From Amycolatopsis australiensis (GTDB lineage: Bacteria > Actinomycetota > Actinomycetes > Mycobacteriales > Pseudonocardiaceae), in NCBI RefSeq assembly GCF_900119165.1, contig NZ_FPJG01000006.1:7044001-7108000 (forward strand): 64,000 nucleotides of DNA, given 5' to 3'. Every line of letters starts with the position of its first letter. Positions within the stretch are counted from its first letter, which is position 1. The notes under the pieces were generated by a model. The model was not told the DNA's origin, did no database searches, and saw only the letters and a program-made list of their open reading frames with translations. This document shows positions 39,501 through 50,900 of this stretch, piece by piece. Made by a program: the position numbers and the translations under genes.

Positions 39501-41915
39501 GTGCGACGCGTAGTCGACCGGAACACGGCGAACCCGCACCCCGGCGGCCTTCCACCGGGCTTGCGCCTCGTCGAGGGCGGCGACCTCACCGGAGACGACG
39601 GTCACCGCGGGGCCGTTCACCGCCGCCACGGCCAGCCGCGGATCGAGCCCGGCTTCGACCTCGGCCGCCGGCAGCGGTACCGAGAGCATGCCGCCGGTGC
39701 CCGCCAGCTCGGTGACGGCCTTGGCCCGCAAGGCAACGACCCGGGCACCGTCCTCGAGGGACAGCGCACCGGCCACCACGGCGGCGGCGATCTCGCCTTG
39801 GGAATGCCCGATCACGGCGGCCGGCTCGATACCGACCCACCGCCACAGCCCGGCCAGGGCGACCATCACCGCCCACAGCAGGGGCTGCACGACGTCGACG
39901 CGGTCCATGCTCGCGGGGTCGGCGGATCGCGCGGTTTCGGTCAGGGACCAGTCCACGAAGTTGCTCAGGGCAGCCTCGCACTCGGCCCAGCGGGCGGCGA
40001 ACACGGGCGAGGCGTCGAGCAGGTCCACGGCCATGCCGAGCCATTGGGAACCTTGGCCGGGGAAGACGAGGACGGGCCCCGGCCCGGCACTCGCGGCGGT
40101 ACCGGTCACGACCCCGGGCGCGGACACACCGGCGGCGACCGCGGAGACACCGGCGGCGAGTTCTGAGCGGCCGGCGCCGACGACGACGGCCCGGCGTTCG
40201 AGCCCCGCTCGCGTGACGGCGAGCGACAGGCCGACATCGGTGGTCCGGAGGTCCGGTTGCGCGGCGAGGTGGCCGGTCAGCCGGTCGGCTTGGGCTCGGA
40301 GAGCGGCATCGGTCTTGGCGGAAAGCAGCCACGGCACGGTGGCGGGTTGCGGCGCGAGCTCACCGGTGGCGGCGGGCAGAACCTCCGCGGTCCGGTCGCC
40401 GACATCGGGCGGTGGCGCAAGAGGCCGGGCAGCGGCGGCAGCCTGCACTGCACCGACCCCGTCAGCGGCGGCGAGCAGCACCCCCACAGGCGTGTCCGTA
40501 GCAGGCGCCGCAGCCTGATCTGCATCCACGGCCGGTGGCTCCTCCAGGATCACGTGGGCGTTAGTCCCGCTGATCCCGAACGCCGAAACCCCCGCCCGAC
40601 GCAAGCGGCCGCCCTCCGCCGGCCAGGGGTGTTCCTCCGTCAGCAGCTCCACCGCTCCCGCCGACCAGTCCACGTGCGTCGTGGGCGTCTCCGCGTGGAG
40701 CGTGCGCGGCAACACTCCGTGCCGCAGAGCCTGGACCATTTTGATCACCCCGGCCGCGCCCGCGGCGGCTTGCGTGTGGCCGATGTTCGACTTCACCGAC
40801 CCCAGCCACAGCGGCCGATCCCGGTTCTGCCCGTAGGTGGCCAGCAACGCCTGCGCCTCGATCGGATCGCCCAGCACCGTGCCCGTCCCGTGCGCCTCGA
40901 CCACGTCGATGTCCGCTGTGGACAGTCCGGCCGCCGCCAGTGCCTGGCGGATCACCCGTTGCTGGGCCGGGCCGTTCGGGGCCGTGATGCCGTTGGACGC
41001 GCCGTCGGAATTGACCGCCGAGCCGCGAAGCACGGCCAGCACGCGGTGGCCGTTGCGGCGGGCGTCGGACAGCCGCTCCACCACCAGCAACCCGAGGCCT
41101 TCGGAGAACGCCGTCCCGTCGGCGGTGTCGTCGAACGCCCGGCACCGGCCCGAGGCCGACAAGCCGCGCTGGCGCGAGAACTCCAGGAACGCCATGGGGG
41201 TGCACATCAGCGTCACGCCGCCGGCGATCGCCAGCGAACACTCGTCCGCCCGCAATGCCTGCGCCGCCAGGTGCAGAGCCACCAGGGACGACGAGCAGGC
41301 CGCGTCGACCGTGACGGCCGCGCCGACCAGGCCCAGCGCGTACGCGAGGCGACCCGAGACCATGCTCGACGCGTTGCCCGTGCCCACGAACCCCGCGGCC
41401 GGCTCGTCCGAAGCCAGCAGCACGCTGCTGTAGTCCTGGCCGCTGTATCCGATGTAGACGCCGACGGGCTCCTTCTTCAGCGAGCTCGGGTCGATCCTCG
41501 CGTGCTCGACCGCCTCCCACGTGGCCTCCAGCAACAGCCGCTGCTGGGGGTCCATCGCCAGCGCCTCGCGCGGCGAAATGCGGAAGAACCCGGCGTCGAA
41601 CTCCGCGGCGTCGTAGAGGAAGCCCGACTCCCGCGCATAGCTCGTGCCCGGGTGGTCCGGGTCCGGGTGGTACAGCGTGTCCAGGTCCCAGCCACGGTCG
41701 GCGGGGAACGCGCCGATCCCGTCGCCGCCCTCGGCCACCAGCCGCCAGAGGTCGTCCGGGGTGCGGACGCCGCCGGGGTAGCGGCAGCTCATCCCGACGA
41801 TGGCGACCGGCTCGTGCTCCCTGGCCGCCAGCCGGTCGATCCGGCGGCGGGCCTGCTGCAGCTCGCCGATCGTGCGCTTGAGGTACTCGCGCAGCTTGCC
41901 TTCGTTCTCCGTCAC
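36570..41915 (-). CDS. Type I PKS, final module with thioesterase (KS-AT-KR0-ACP-TE)
   Basis: The 1781-aa product has a coiled-coil docking start ([19 protein letters not shown]); KS with active Cys in DAACSSS (207) plus EAHGTGT and KSNIGHT; AT with GHSQGE (Ser 705) and YASH, predicting methylmalonyl-CoA; a KR that looks dead; ACP with GIDSL (Ser 1459); and TE with GHSGG (Ser 1637) and GNHFTMM (His about 1758). The KR has VGGAASIG in place of TGGTGxLG, and Lys 1311 (GAKGAAN) where active domains have Tyr, so a beta-keto group should remain. The TE resembles macrolactone-forming thioesterases. GTG 41915 follows GAGGAGGGAC; the frame's extension to 46184 lies inside the upstream gene and is rejected. 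It starts 17 bases after that gene. Confidence 0.95.
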   Translation of the reverse strand: MTENEGKLREYLKRTIGELQQARRRIDRLAAREHEPVAIVGMSCRYPGGVRTPDDLWRLVAEGGDGIGAFPADRGWDLDTLYHPDPDHPGTSYARESGFLYDAAEFDAGFFRISPREALAMDPQQRLLLEATWEAVEHARIDPSSLKKEPVGVYIGYSGQDYSSVLLASDEPAAGFVGTGNASSMVSGRLAYALGLVGAAVTVDAACSSSLVALHLAAQALRADECSLAIAGGVTLMCTPMAFLEFSRQRGLSASGRCRAFDDTADGTAFSEGLGLLVVERLSDARRNGHRVLAVLRGSAVNSDGASNGITAPNGPAQQRVIRQALAAAGLSTADIDVVEAHGTGTVLGDPIEAQALLATYGQNRDRPLWLGSVKSNIGHTQAAAGAAGVIKMVQALRHGVLPRTLHAETPTTHVDWSAGAVELLTEEHPWPAEGGRLRRAGVSAFGISGTNAHVILEEPPAVDADQAAAPATDTPVGVLLAAADGVGAVQAAAAARPLAPPPDVGDRTAEVLPAATGELAPQPATVPWLLSAKTDAALRAQADRLTGHLAAQPDLRTTDVGLSLAVTRAGLERRAVVVGAGRSELAAGVSAVAAGVSAPGVVTGTAASAGPGPVLVFPGQGSQWLGMAVDLLDASPVFAARWAECEAALSNFVDWSLTETARSADPASMDRVDVVQPLLWAVMVALAGLWRWVGIEPAAVIGHSQGEIAAAVVAGALSLEDGARVVALRAKAVTELAGTGGMLSVPLPAAEVEAGLDPRLAVAAVNGPAVTVVSGEVAALDEAQARWKAAGVRVRRVPVDYASHSPQVEAIRARILAELAPVKPSTVDVTFFSTLTGHALDTAELTADYWYRNLRATVRFEDAVRAAAAAGHTAFVEASAHPVLTLGIQQTLEDAGTVLPTLRRDHGDVPQLLTAFGEAWTRGLPVAWERVIAPSGARPVDLPTYAFQRERHWPRRAARAAGKWAYRTEWVPLTVPGGRTLSGTWVVVSDRNGGEQAADVELALKRHGADVQAVALGPGATRTGLAAALRDAGEIAGVVSAFVPGSSLAELLALVQAMGDATTRVPLWTLTAGAVSTGLADPLADPFGAQAWGLGRVVALEYPGLAGGLVDVPSRLDERAGDRLAAVLAGAAAEDQLAIRPDGVFGRRLRPASPASGENGEPLSGTALVVGGAASIGVHAARWLATAGIEHLVLISRLGTSHPELEAELRGAGVRVSFASCDATDADALTELLAGLAADGDRVRSVVYAAGGLDGGVLGTLDPARLDATLAAKSGMVVTLHELTRELDLDAFVLFSSLTGTCGVGGQGAKGAANAFLDAFAEYRRALGLPATSIAWGLWDDGGEDGMAAQAARLGLRPMPPVRAVEALGHALHGGPATTLVADVDWTRFTAIVAGSPENHAYDELVTRPGAVAEPVLRAADEASVLALVRTEAAAVLGYASPDLIETGRPFAELGIDSLTAMELRNRLAAGTGLTLAPGVVFEHPTPGELAAWLSTEFGGGQAEPAAPDGLGELFREAVRTGRAGEFTLGLTALSGFRPVYHQPGDTPVPPPVRLAEGHSPLKVIACCGFVAAAGPHEFVRFAGGLRGRRDVWAVPLPGYRPGERVAADLPALLAVQAAAVLELADGEPFALLGHSGGAVIAQALATHLETGGHGPAAVVLGDMYGSDTMSSILTWARELTGGVLERDGAFVALDDTRLTAGAAHAKLFDTWLPEPTAAPTLLLRATEPLGAWDGEEGAWQASLNFPHTVIDVPGNHFTMMRDHAATAADAVDEWLAGLG

Positions 41916-41932
41916 ATCGTCCCTCCTCGTGC

Positions 41933-44900
41933 TCAAGACAGTCCGAGGTCGTGGTCGACGAGCGCGAACAGCTCGTCGTCGGTGGCCGTGTCGAGCCCGC
42001 TGCCGCCGGTTTCCGTGTCGTCGTCGAACCTCGCCAGCAACGAGCGCAGCCGGGCCACCACGAGGCGGCGGTCGCCGACGGGCAGGTCGGCGTCGAGCGC
42101 GGCGTCGACGCGGTCGAGGTCGTCGATGACCGTCCGGCCCTCGTCGCCGTCCCGCAGCAGCTCGTCGCGGACGAAGTCGACCACGTCGGCGGGCGTCGGG
42201 TGGTCGAACACCAGCGTCGCGGGCAGCCGCAGGCCGGTGGCCGCGCCGATCTGGTTGCGCAGTTCCACCGCGGTCAGCGAATCGACGCCCAGTTCGCGGA
42301 AGGACCGGCCGGGCTCGACGGCGCCGGCGCCCGCGTAGCCCAGCACCGCCGCGATGTGGGCGCCGACCAGCTCGGCCAGTGCCCGGGTGCGGTCGGCGCC
42401 GGACATCGTGGCGAGCCGCCCGCGCAGCTGCTCGGCCACGCCGTCGGCCGCGGTGTCCCCGTCGGCCGCCGCGCGGACCTCCGGGAGGTCGTCGAGCAGC
42501 GGGCGACGGCGGGCCAGCGTGAAGCTCGGGGCGAAGGTCGCCCAGTCCACGTCGGCGACCGTCACCGTGGTTTCGTCCTGGTCCAGTGCCGCGGCCAGCG
42601 CGGCGATCGCCGCGGACGGCGGCATCAGGGCGAGCCCCAGCCGGCGCGCGGCTTCGGCGTTGCCCGCCAGGTTCACCATGCCGACGTCGCCCCACGCGCC
42701 CCAGGCGATCGAAGTCGCCGTCCGGCCGCGGGCCCGGCGCCAGTGCGCGAAGGCGTCGAGGAACGCGTTGGCCGCGCCGTAGCCCGCCTGCGCGCCGCTG
42801 CCCCAGGTGCTGGAAATGGACGAGAAGAGCACGAAAGCGTCGAGGTCGCGGTCGCCGAGCAGCTCGTCGAGATGCACCGCACCGGCCAGTTTCGCGGCGG
42901 CCACGGCTTCGAGCTCGGCGTCGGTGGTCGCGGCGATCGGGTTGTTGAGGCTGATCCCGGCCGCGTGCACCACCGTGCGGACTTCGCCGCCGACGTCGGC
43001 CAGCACCCTGGCCAGCGCGTCCCGGTCGGCGACGTCGCAGGCGACTACGGTGACCCGGGTGCCGAGCCCGGTGAGCTCGGCTTCGAGCTCGGCCACCCCG
43101 GCGGCGGCCGGGCCGCGGCGGCTGGTCAGGACGAGGTGCTCGGCGCCGCCGCGGGCGAGCCACTTCGCCACCTCGGCCCCCAGTCCGCCGGTCCCGCCGG
43201 TGATCAGCGCCGTCCCGCGGGACGTCCACGGCTCGCCGCGCGGGCCGAGCGGCGCCCGGGCGAGCCGGCGGACATACACGCCGTCGGAACGCACCGCGAG
43301 CTGGTCTTCGTCGCCGGCGCCGGCCAGGACCGCGGCGAGCTGCCCGGCAGCCACTCCGGCCGAAACGTCGACCAGACCGCCCCACCGGGCAGGCTGCTCC
43401 AGGCCGAGTGTCTTCCCGAAGCCCCACGCCATCGCCTGGGCCGGGCCGGTGACGACGTCGCCGCCGCCGACCGCGACCGCGCCTTCGGTGAGCAGCCACA
43501 GGGGCGCGCCGACGCCGGCATCGCCGAGGGCCTGGATCAAGCGCAGGGTCGCGGCCGCGCCGCGGGGCACGATCGGCGCGGGTTCCTCGTCGAGCGCGAG
43601 CAGCGACAGCACGCCGTCGAACGCGCCCAGCCCGGTCAGCCGGGCCGCGAGCTCGGCGCGGCTTTCCGTGCCCATCCGTAGTTCGGTGGTCTCCGCGTCC
43701 AGGGCGGCCCGCGCGGTCGCGGCCGGTTCGACGTCCCCTTCGGGGAGCACGAGCAGCCAGCGGCCGGCCGGTTTCCCGGCGGCCAGGTCGATCCGCCGCC
43801 AGCCGACGCGGTACAGCAGCCGGTCGACGGCCGCGCGCGAGCCGGCGTGGACGATCTCCGGCCAGAACGTCTCGTGCTGGAACGGGTAGGTCGGCAGCGG
43901 CACCGGATGCGGCTTCGCCGGGGCGAACACCTCGGTCCAGTCGACCGCGCTCCCGGTCGCCTGCAGCCGCCCGGCCGCCAGCAGGAAGGCCGCGAACTCG
44001 GGGCGATCGGCCCGCTGCGCGGCGACGAACACCCGCTCGTCCGCGCCGAGTGTCTCCTGGGCCAGTGCGGTGAGCACGCCGTCCGGGCCGAGTTCGACGA
44101 ACGGGCCCGCGTGCAGCCGCGCGGCCGCCCGGACGCCGTCGGCGAACCGCACGGTGCCGCGCACGTGCCGGACCCAGTACTCCGGCGTGACGAGGTCGGT
44201 CTCCCCGGCGGGTTCGCCGGTCACATTCGAGACGACCGGGATCTTCGGTGCGTGGTAGGTGACCTTCGCGGCGGCTTCGGCGAACCCCGCGAGCATCGCG
44301 TCCATCCGCGCCGAGTGGAAGGCGTGGGAAACCCGCAGCCGGCGGGTCTTCCGGCCGCGGACCCGCCACGCGGCCTCGAACGCGGCGACCGCGTCCTCGT
44401 CGCCGGAGACGACGACCGAAGCCGGGCCGTTGACCGCGGCGACGTCCAGCCCGGTGCCGCCGATCGCGGCGGTGATCTCTTCTTCGGACGCCTGGACCGC
44501 CAGCATCGCACCGCCGCCGGGGAGCGTCTGCATCAGCCGGCCGCGGGCGGCGACTAGCGCGGCCGCGTCTTCGAGGGAGAACACCCCGGCGACGTAGGCC
44601 GCGGTTAGCTCGCCGATCGAATGCCCGGCCAGCGCGCCGGGACGCAGCCCCCAGCGTTCCAGCAAGCGGAACTGGGCGACTTCGACCGCGAAGAGCGCGG
44701 CCTGGGCGTACTCGGTCCGGTCCAGCTCCTCCGGCGTGCCGGACCACATGACCTCGCGCAGCGGCCGGTCGAGGTGCTGGTCCAGGTGGGCGCAGACGGC
44801 GTCGAGCTCGTCGGCGAACACCCCGGACGCGGCGGCGAGCTCGCGGCCCATCCCGATCCGCTGAGAACCCTGGCCGGAGAACAGCACCACCGGCTTGCCG

Positions 44901-47900
44901 CGGCCGCTCGCGGTCCCGGTGACCACGCTCGCGGCGGGCAGGCCGGCCGCGACGGCGGCGAGCCCGTCGAGCAGCTCGTCGCGGTCCGCGCCGGTGACGA
45001 CCGCGCGGTGGCCGAGTGCCGCCCGCGCGGTGGCCAGCGTGTGGCCGACGTCCGCGGCGCGCAGGTCGCCGTGGCCGAGCAGGTGTTCCCGCAGTTCGCG
45101 GGCCTGGGCCCGCAGCGCCGCGGGTGAGTCGCCGGACAGCGGCCACGGCGTCACGGCGAGCTCGCCGGCCTCGGTTGCGGCGGGCGGTCCGGCCGGTTCC
45201 GGGGCCTGTTCGAGGATGGCGTGCGCGTTGGTGCCACCGACCCCGAACGCGGAGACGCCGGCGCGGCGCGGCCGTCCGTGGTCGGGCCACGGCTGCGCTT
45301 CGGTCAGCAGGCGGACGTTCCCCGCGGTCCAGTCCACGTACGGGGTGGGTTCGTCGACGTGCAGCGTTTTCGGCAGCAGGCCATTCCGCAGGGCCAGCAC
45401 CATCTTCAGCACGCCGGTGATGCCCGCGGCCGCCTGGGTGTGCCCGAGGTTGGACTTGACCGAGCCGAGCAGCAGCGGCTCGGGCCGGTCCTGCCCGTAG
45501 GTGGCCAGCAGCGCCTGCGCCTCGATCGGGTCGCCGAGCGTGGTGGCCGTGCCGTGCGCCTCCACCGCGTCGACGTCCTGTGTGGATAGTCCGGCCCCGG
45601 CCAGTGCCTGGCGGATCACCCGCTGCTGCGCCGGGCCGCTGGGCGCGCTGATCCCGTTCGACGCGCCGTCCTGGTTGACCGCCGAGCCGCGGACGAGCGC
45701 CAGCACCGGGTGGCCGTTGCGCTGGGCGTCGGACAGCCGTTCCAGCAGCACGAGCCCGGCTCCTTCGCCCCAGCCCGTGCCGTCGGCGGCACCGGCGAAG
45801 GGTTTGCACCGGCCGTCGGCGGCCAGCCCGCCCTGGGCGCTCATGCCGACGAACAGCATCGGCGTGGCCATCACCGTGGCGCCGCCGGCCAGCGCGAGCG
45901 AGCACTCGCCCTGCCGCAGCGCCTGGGCGGCGAGGTGCAGCGCGACGAGCGACGCCGAGCAGGCCGTGTCGACGGTGACCGCGGGCCCTTCCAGCCCGAA
46001 CGTGTAGGACAGCCGCCCGGACACGACGCTGGCCGCGCCGCCGGTGACCATGAACCCCTCGTCGGTGCCGCCCGCCTGGTGCAGCAGCGCCGGGTAGTCC
46101 TGGTAGTTGGTGCCGACGTAGACGCCGGTTTCGCTGCCGCGCAGGGACCGCGGGTCGAGCCCGGCGCGTTCGAACACCTCCCACGCGATCTCCAGCAGCA
46201 GCCGCTGCTGCGGGTCCATGGTCAGCGCCTCGCGGGGCGAGACGCGGAACAGCGTCGGGTCGAACTCCCCCGGGTCGGCCAGGAAGCCGCCTTCGCGGAC
46301 GTAGGTGGTCCCGGGCTTCGAGCGTTCCGGGTCGAAGATCCGGTCGATGTCCCAGCCGCGCTCCTCGGGGAACGGGCCGACGGCGTCACCGCCGTCGGCC
46401 AGCAGCCGCCACAGGTCCTCCGGCGAGCGGATCCCCCCGGGCAGGCGGCAGCCCATCGCGACGATCGCGATCGGCTCGTCGGCGGCGGCGGACGCCGGCA
46501 CCGGCGCGCGCACCGGTTCGCCGGCGCCGAACGCGCGCTCGAGCACCTGCCCGGCGACCGCGAGCGGGGTGGGGTGGTCGAAGACCAGGGTGACCGGCAG
46601 GCGCAGCCCGGTCGCCGCACCGAGGATGTTGCGGAACTCGACCGCGGTCAGCGAGTCGAACCCCAGGTCGCGGAACGGCCGGTCCGGCTCGACGGCGTCC
46701 GCGGAGGCGTGCCCGAGCACGGCGGCGGCCTGCGCGCGCACGAACTCCAGGACCGCGTCGGCGCGTTCGGACGGCGGGATCGCGGCGAGCCGCCCGGCGA
46801 GACCCTCGTCGCCGGCCGGCTCGCCACCTGGTGCCGCGGTCACCAGCTCCGCGACCAGCGGGTTCGGCCGGCCCGCGGTGAGCGCGGGGCCCAGCCGGGT
46901 CCAGTCGAGGTCGGCGAGCACGACGGCGGTGTCGTCGTGGGCGAGCGCGGTGGCCATGGCGGTGATCGCCATGGCCGGCTCCATCGCGCCGGCGGCGCCG
47001 CGGCGGGTCCGGGTCTGCCCGGCCACGCCTTCGGTGGCGCGGCTGCCCGCCCACGCGCCCCAGCCGATCGACGTCGCCGGCAGGCCTTCGGCGCGGCGCG
47101 CGACGGCGAGGGCGTCGAGGTAGGCGTTGGCCGCGGCGTAGCCGGCCTGCCCGGAGTTGCCGAGCGTGCCGGCGACCGACGAGAACAGCACGAACGCGTC
47201 GAGGTCGAGAGCACGGGTGGCTTCGTGCAGTACGGCCGCGGCGAGGGCCTTCGGGCGCAGCACGGTTTCGAAGCGCCCGGCGTCCAGCCGGTCGAGGACG
47301 CCGTCGTCGAGCACGGCGGCGGCGTGCAGCACCGCGGTCAGCGGCCGCTCGGCCGGGATGGCGTCGAGCACCGCGGCGAGTGCCTCGCGGTCGGTGACGT
47401 CGCAGGCGACGACGGCCACCTCGGCCCCGAGCGCGGTCAGCTCGGCGGCCAGTTTGGCGGCGCCCGGCGCGGCGGGTCCCCGGCGGCCGAGCAGCACCAG
47501 GCCCTCGGCACCGGAGCGGGCCAGCCACCGCGCGATGTGGGCGCCGACGGCTCCGGTCCCGCCGGTGACCAGCACGGTTCCGTGGGGTTGCCACTCCCGG
47601 GCCGGCGCCTGGCCGGCGACGCGGTCGCGGACGAGCCGGTGGCCGAACACCCCCGAGGCGCGGATCGCCACCTGGTCCTCGGTACCGGTGAGCACCGCCG
47701 CGAGCCGGTCGCCCGCGCGGTCGTCGAACTCGGCGGGCAGGTCGATCAGGCCGCCCCAGCGGTCGGGGTGCTCCTGGGCGGCCACCCGGCCGAGGCCCCA
47801 GGCGGGCGCCTGCTCCGGTGCCGTGAGGCGGTCGGCGCGGCCGACGGAGACCGCGCCGCGGGTGACCGTCCACAGAGGAGCGTCGACGGCCGTCAACAGG

Positions 47901-50900
47901 GCGGCCGTCGCGGCGAGCGTCGCCGGTGCGGCCGCCAGGCCCGCCGGGTCCAGCGCCAGGAGCGAGAGCACGCCGTCGACCTCGGCCGCCGGCGCCTCGA
48001 ACGGCTCGTCCGGGCGCAGTTCGAGCGTGACCGGCTCGGCGCCGTGGCGGGCGAGCGCGCCGGCGTACGCCGAGGCGTCGACGCCGGGCGGGGTGACGAC
48101 CAGCCAGGTGCCGGACAGCGCGGCGCCGGCCGCGGCGGGCAGAGGCCGCCACACCGTGCGGTACCGCCAGTCGTCCACCACCGACTTCTCCAGCCGGTCG
48201 CGTCGCCAGGCCGACAGCGCCGGCACGAGCGCGCGCAGCGCCTCGGAGTCGTCGATGGCCAGGGTGCCCGCGACGGCGCCGGAGTCCCCGCTGTCCACAG
48301 CGGACCAGAAGCGGGCCTCGTCCGGGCTGTGCGCGGTGACCGCGGCGGTCGCGGCCGTGGCCTCGGGCCAGTACCGCTCGCGCTGGAAGGCGTAGGTGGG
48401 CAGCTCGGGCACGGCGCCCTCGCCGAACACGCGGGCGAGGTCGACCGGCAGACCGCGGACGTGCGCTTCGGCCAGCGAGCGCGTGAACCGCCGCAGGCCG
48501 CCTTCGTCGCGGCGCAGCGAGCCGAAGGTGAGCACCGCGGCGCCCGCGTCCTGCGCGGTCTCCTGGATCGCCGAGGCGAGCAGGGGGTGCGGGCTCAGTT
48601 CGACGAACAGGGTGTGGCCGTCGGCGATCAGTGCCCGGGTGACGTCTTCGAACCGCACCGGTTCGCGCATGTTGCGGCACCAGTACGCCGCGTCGGCCGG
48701 CTCGGTGAGCACCGCGCCGGTCACCGTCGAGTAGAACGGCACCTCGGCGGCGGCCGGGCGCAGCACGGCCAGGTCGCGCAGGAGCGGCTCGCGCAGCACG
48801 TCGACGGCCGGCGAGTGGCCGGCGGCGTTGGCGCCGCGGACCTTGCGCACGCGGACACCGTCCGCCTCGCACTCGGCGGCCAGTTCGGCGAGTTTCCCGC
48901 CGTCCCCGCAGACGACGACGGACGACGGGCTGTTGACGACGGCGAGCGAAATCGCGTCGCCCCACTTCGCGATCCGGGCGCCGACCTCTTCGGCGGACAG
49001 CGCCAGCGACATCATCTCGCCCTGGCCCCACACCTCGGTCATCGCGCGGCTGCGCACGGAAATGACCCGGGCGGCGTCCGGCAGGGACAGCGCGCCCGCG
49101 AGGTAGGCCGCGGCGACTTCGCCCTGGCTGTGCCCGGCCACCGCGTCGGGCCGGACGCCGAAGGACTCCCACAGCCGGGCCAGCGAGACCATCACCGAGA
49201 ACAGCACGGGCTGCAGCACGTCGATGCGGTCGAGGCCGGGCGTGCCCGGCACGTCGGTGAGCACGTCGACCACGGACCAGCCGGTGACCTCGCGCACCGC
49301 CGCGTCGCACGCCGTCAGCTCCGCGCGGAAGACCGCCGAATCGGCCAGCAGGCCGACGGCCATCCCGGCCCACTGCGAACCCTGGCCGGGGAAGACGAAC
49401 ACGACCTTGCCCGCCGCGGTGGCGCCGGCCGTGCCGGTCACCAGGTTCGTCGCGGGCAGCCCGTTCGCCAGCGCGTCGAGGCCGTCGCGCAGCGTGGCCG
49501 GGTCGTCGTCCACCACCGCCGCGCGGTGTTCGAAGGCGGCGCGGGTCGTGACGAGCGCGCGGCCGAGCTCGGCCGGGGAGGCGCCGGGCTCGGCCAGCAG
49601 CGCCCGCAGCCGGGCGGCCTGGGCCCGCAGGGCGGGCGCGGTCCGGGCGGACAGCACCAGCGGGACCGTGGCCGGCTCCTCGGCGGCCGGGGCGGCCGGA
49701 GCGGGTGCGGCGGCCTCGATGATCAGGTGGGCGTTGGTGCCGCCGATGCCGAACGACGACACGCCCGCGCGGCGCGGGCGGCCCGCGTCCGGCCACGGCC
49801 GGGCCTCGGTCAGCAGTTCCACCGACCCGGCCGACCAGTCCACCCGGGAGGAAGGGGTGTCCACGTGCAGGGTCTTGGGGAGCAGGCTGTGGCGCAGGGC
49901 CAGCACCACCTTCAGCACCCCGGCCACCCCGGCCGCGGCCTGGGTGTGCCCGAGGTTCGACTTGACCGAGCCGAGCAGCAGCGGGTGTTCCCGGTCCTGG
50001 CCGTAGGTCGCCAGCAGCGCCTGCGCCTCGATCGGATCACCGAGCTTCGTGCCCGTGCCGTGCGCCTCGACCACATCGACGTCCTGCGTGGACAGTCCGG
50101 CGGCGGCCAGCGCCTGCCGGATCACCCGCTGCTGGGACGGGCCGTTCGGGGCGGTCAGGCCGTTGGACGCGCCGTCGGAGTTGACCGCCGAGCCTCTGAG
50201 CACGGCCAGGACCGGGTGCCCGTTGCGCTCGGCGTCGGACAGCCGCTCCAGCAACAGCAGGCCGATGCCCTCCGAGAAGCCCGCGCCGTCCGCGGAATCC
50301 GCGAACGCCTTGCAGCGGTTGTCGGCGGCCACGCTGTTGTTTTCGTTGACTTCGAGGAACAACGTCGGCGTGATCATCACGGTGACGCCGCCCGCGAGGG
50401 CGAGCGAGCACTCCCCGGCCCGCAGCGACTGCGCCGCCAGGTGCATCGCGACCAGCGACGACGAGCACGCCGTGTCGACCGTGACCGTCGGCCCTTCGAA
50501 GCCGAACGCGTACGACACGCGTCCGGAAAGGACACTCGCGGCGTTGCCGGTGCCGATGTAGCCGGCGACGTCCTTCGCGACCGAGGCGAGGAACCCGGCG
50601 TAGTCCTGGCCGTTCGTGCCCGCGAACACGCCGGTCCGGCTCCCGCGCAGAGCGGCCGGGTCGATCCCGGCCCGCTCCAGCGTCTCCCACGCCACCTCCA
50701 GCAGCAGCCGCTGCTGCGGGTCCATCGCCAGTGCCTCCCGCGGCGAGATCCCGAAGAACCCGGCGTCGAACGCGGAGACGTCGGTGAGGAACCCGCCTTC
50801 CAGGGTGTTCGTGCCGTCGGGGCTGACCCGGGCGAGGGCGTCGAGGTCCCAGCCGCGGTCGGCGGGGAACGGCCCGATGCCCTCGCGCCCCTCGGCCAGC

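Noticed and set aside
41916..46184. 5' extension of the terminal PKS frame by 1423 codons
   Set aside because: It overlaps the upstream PKS gene in another frame and is Arg-rich nonsense. The GTG at 41915 has a good ribosome binding site and a normal docking helix.
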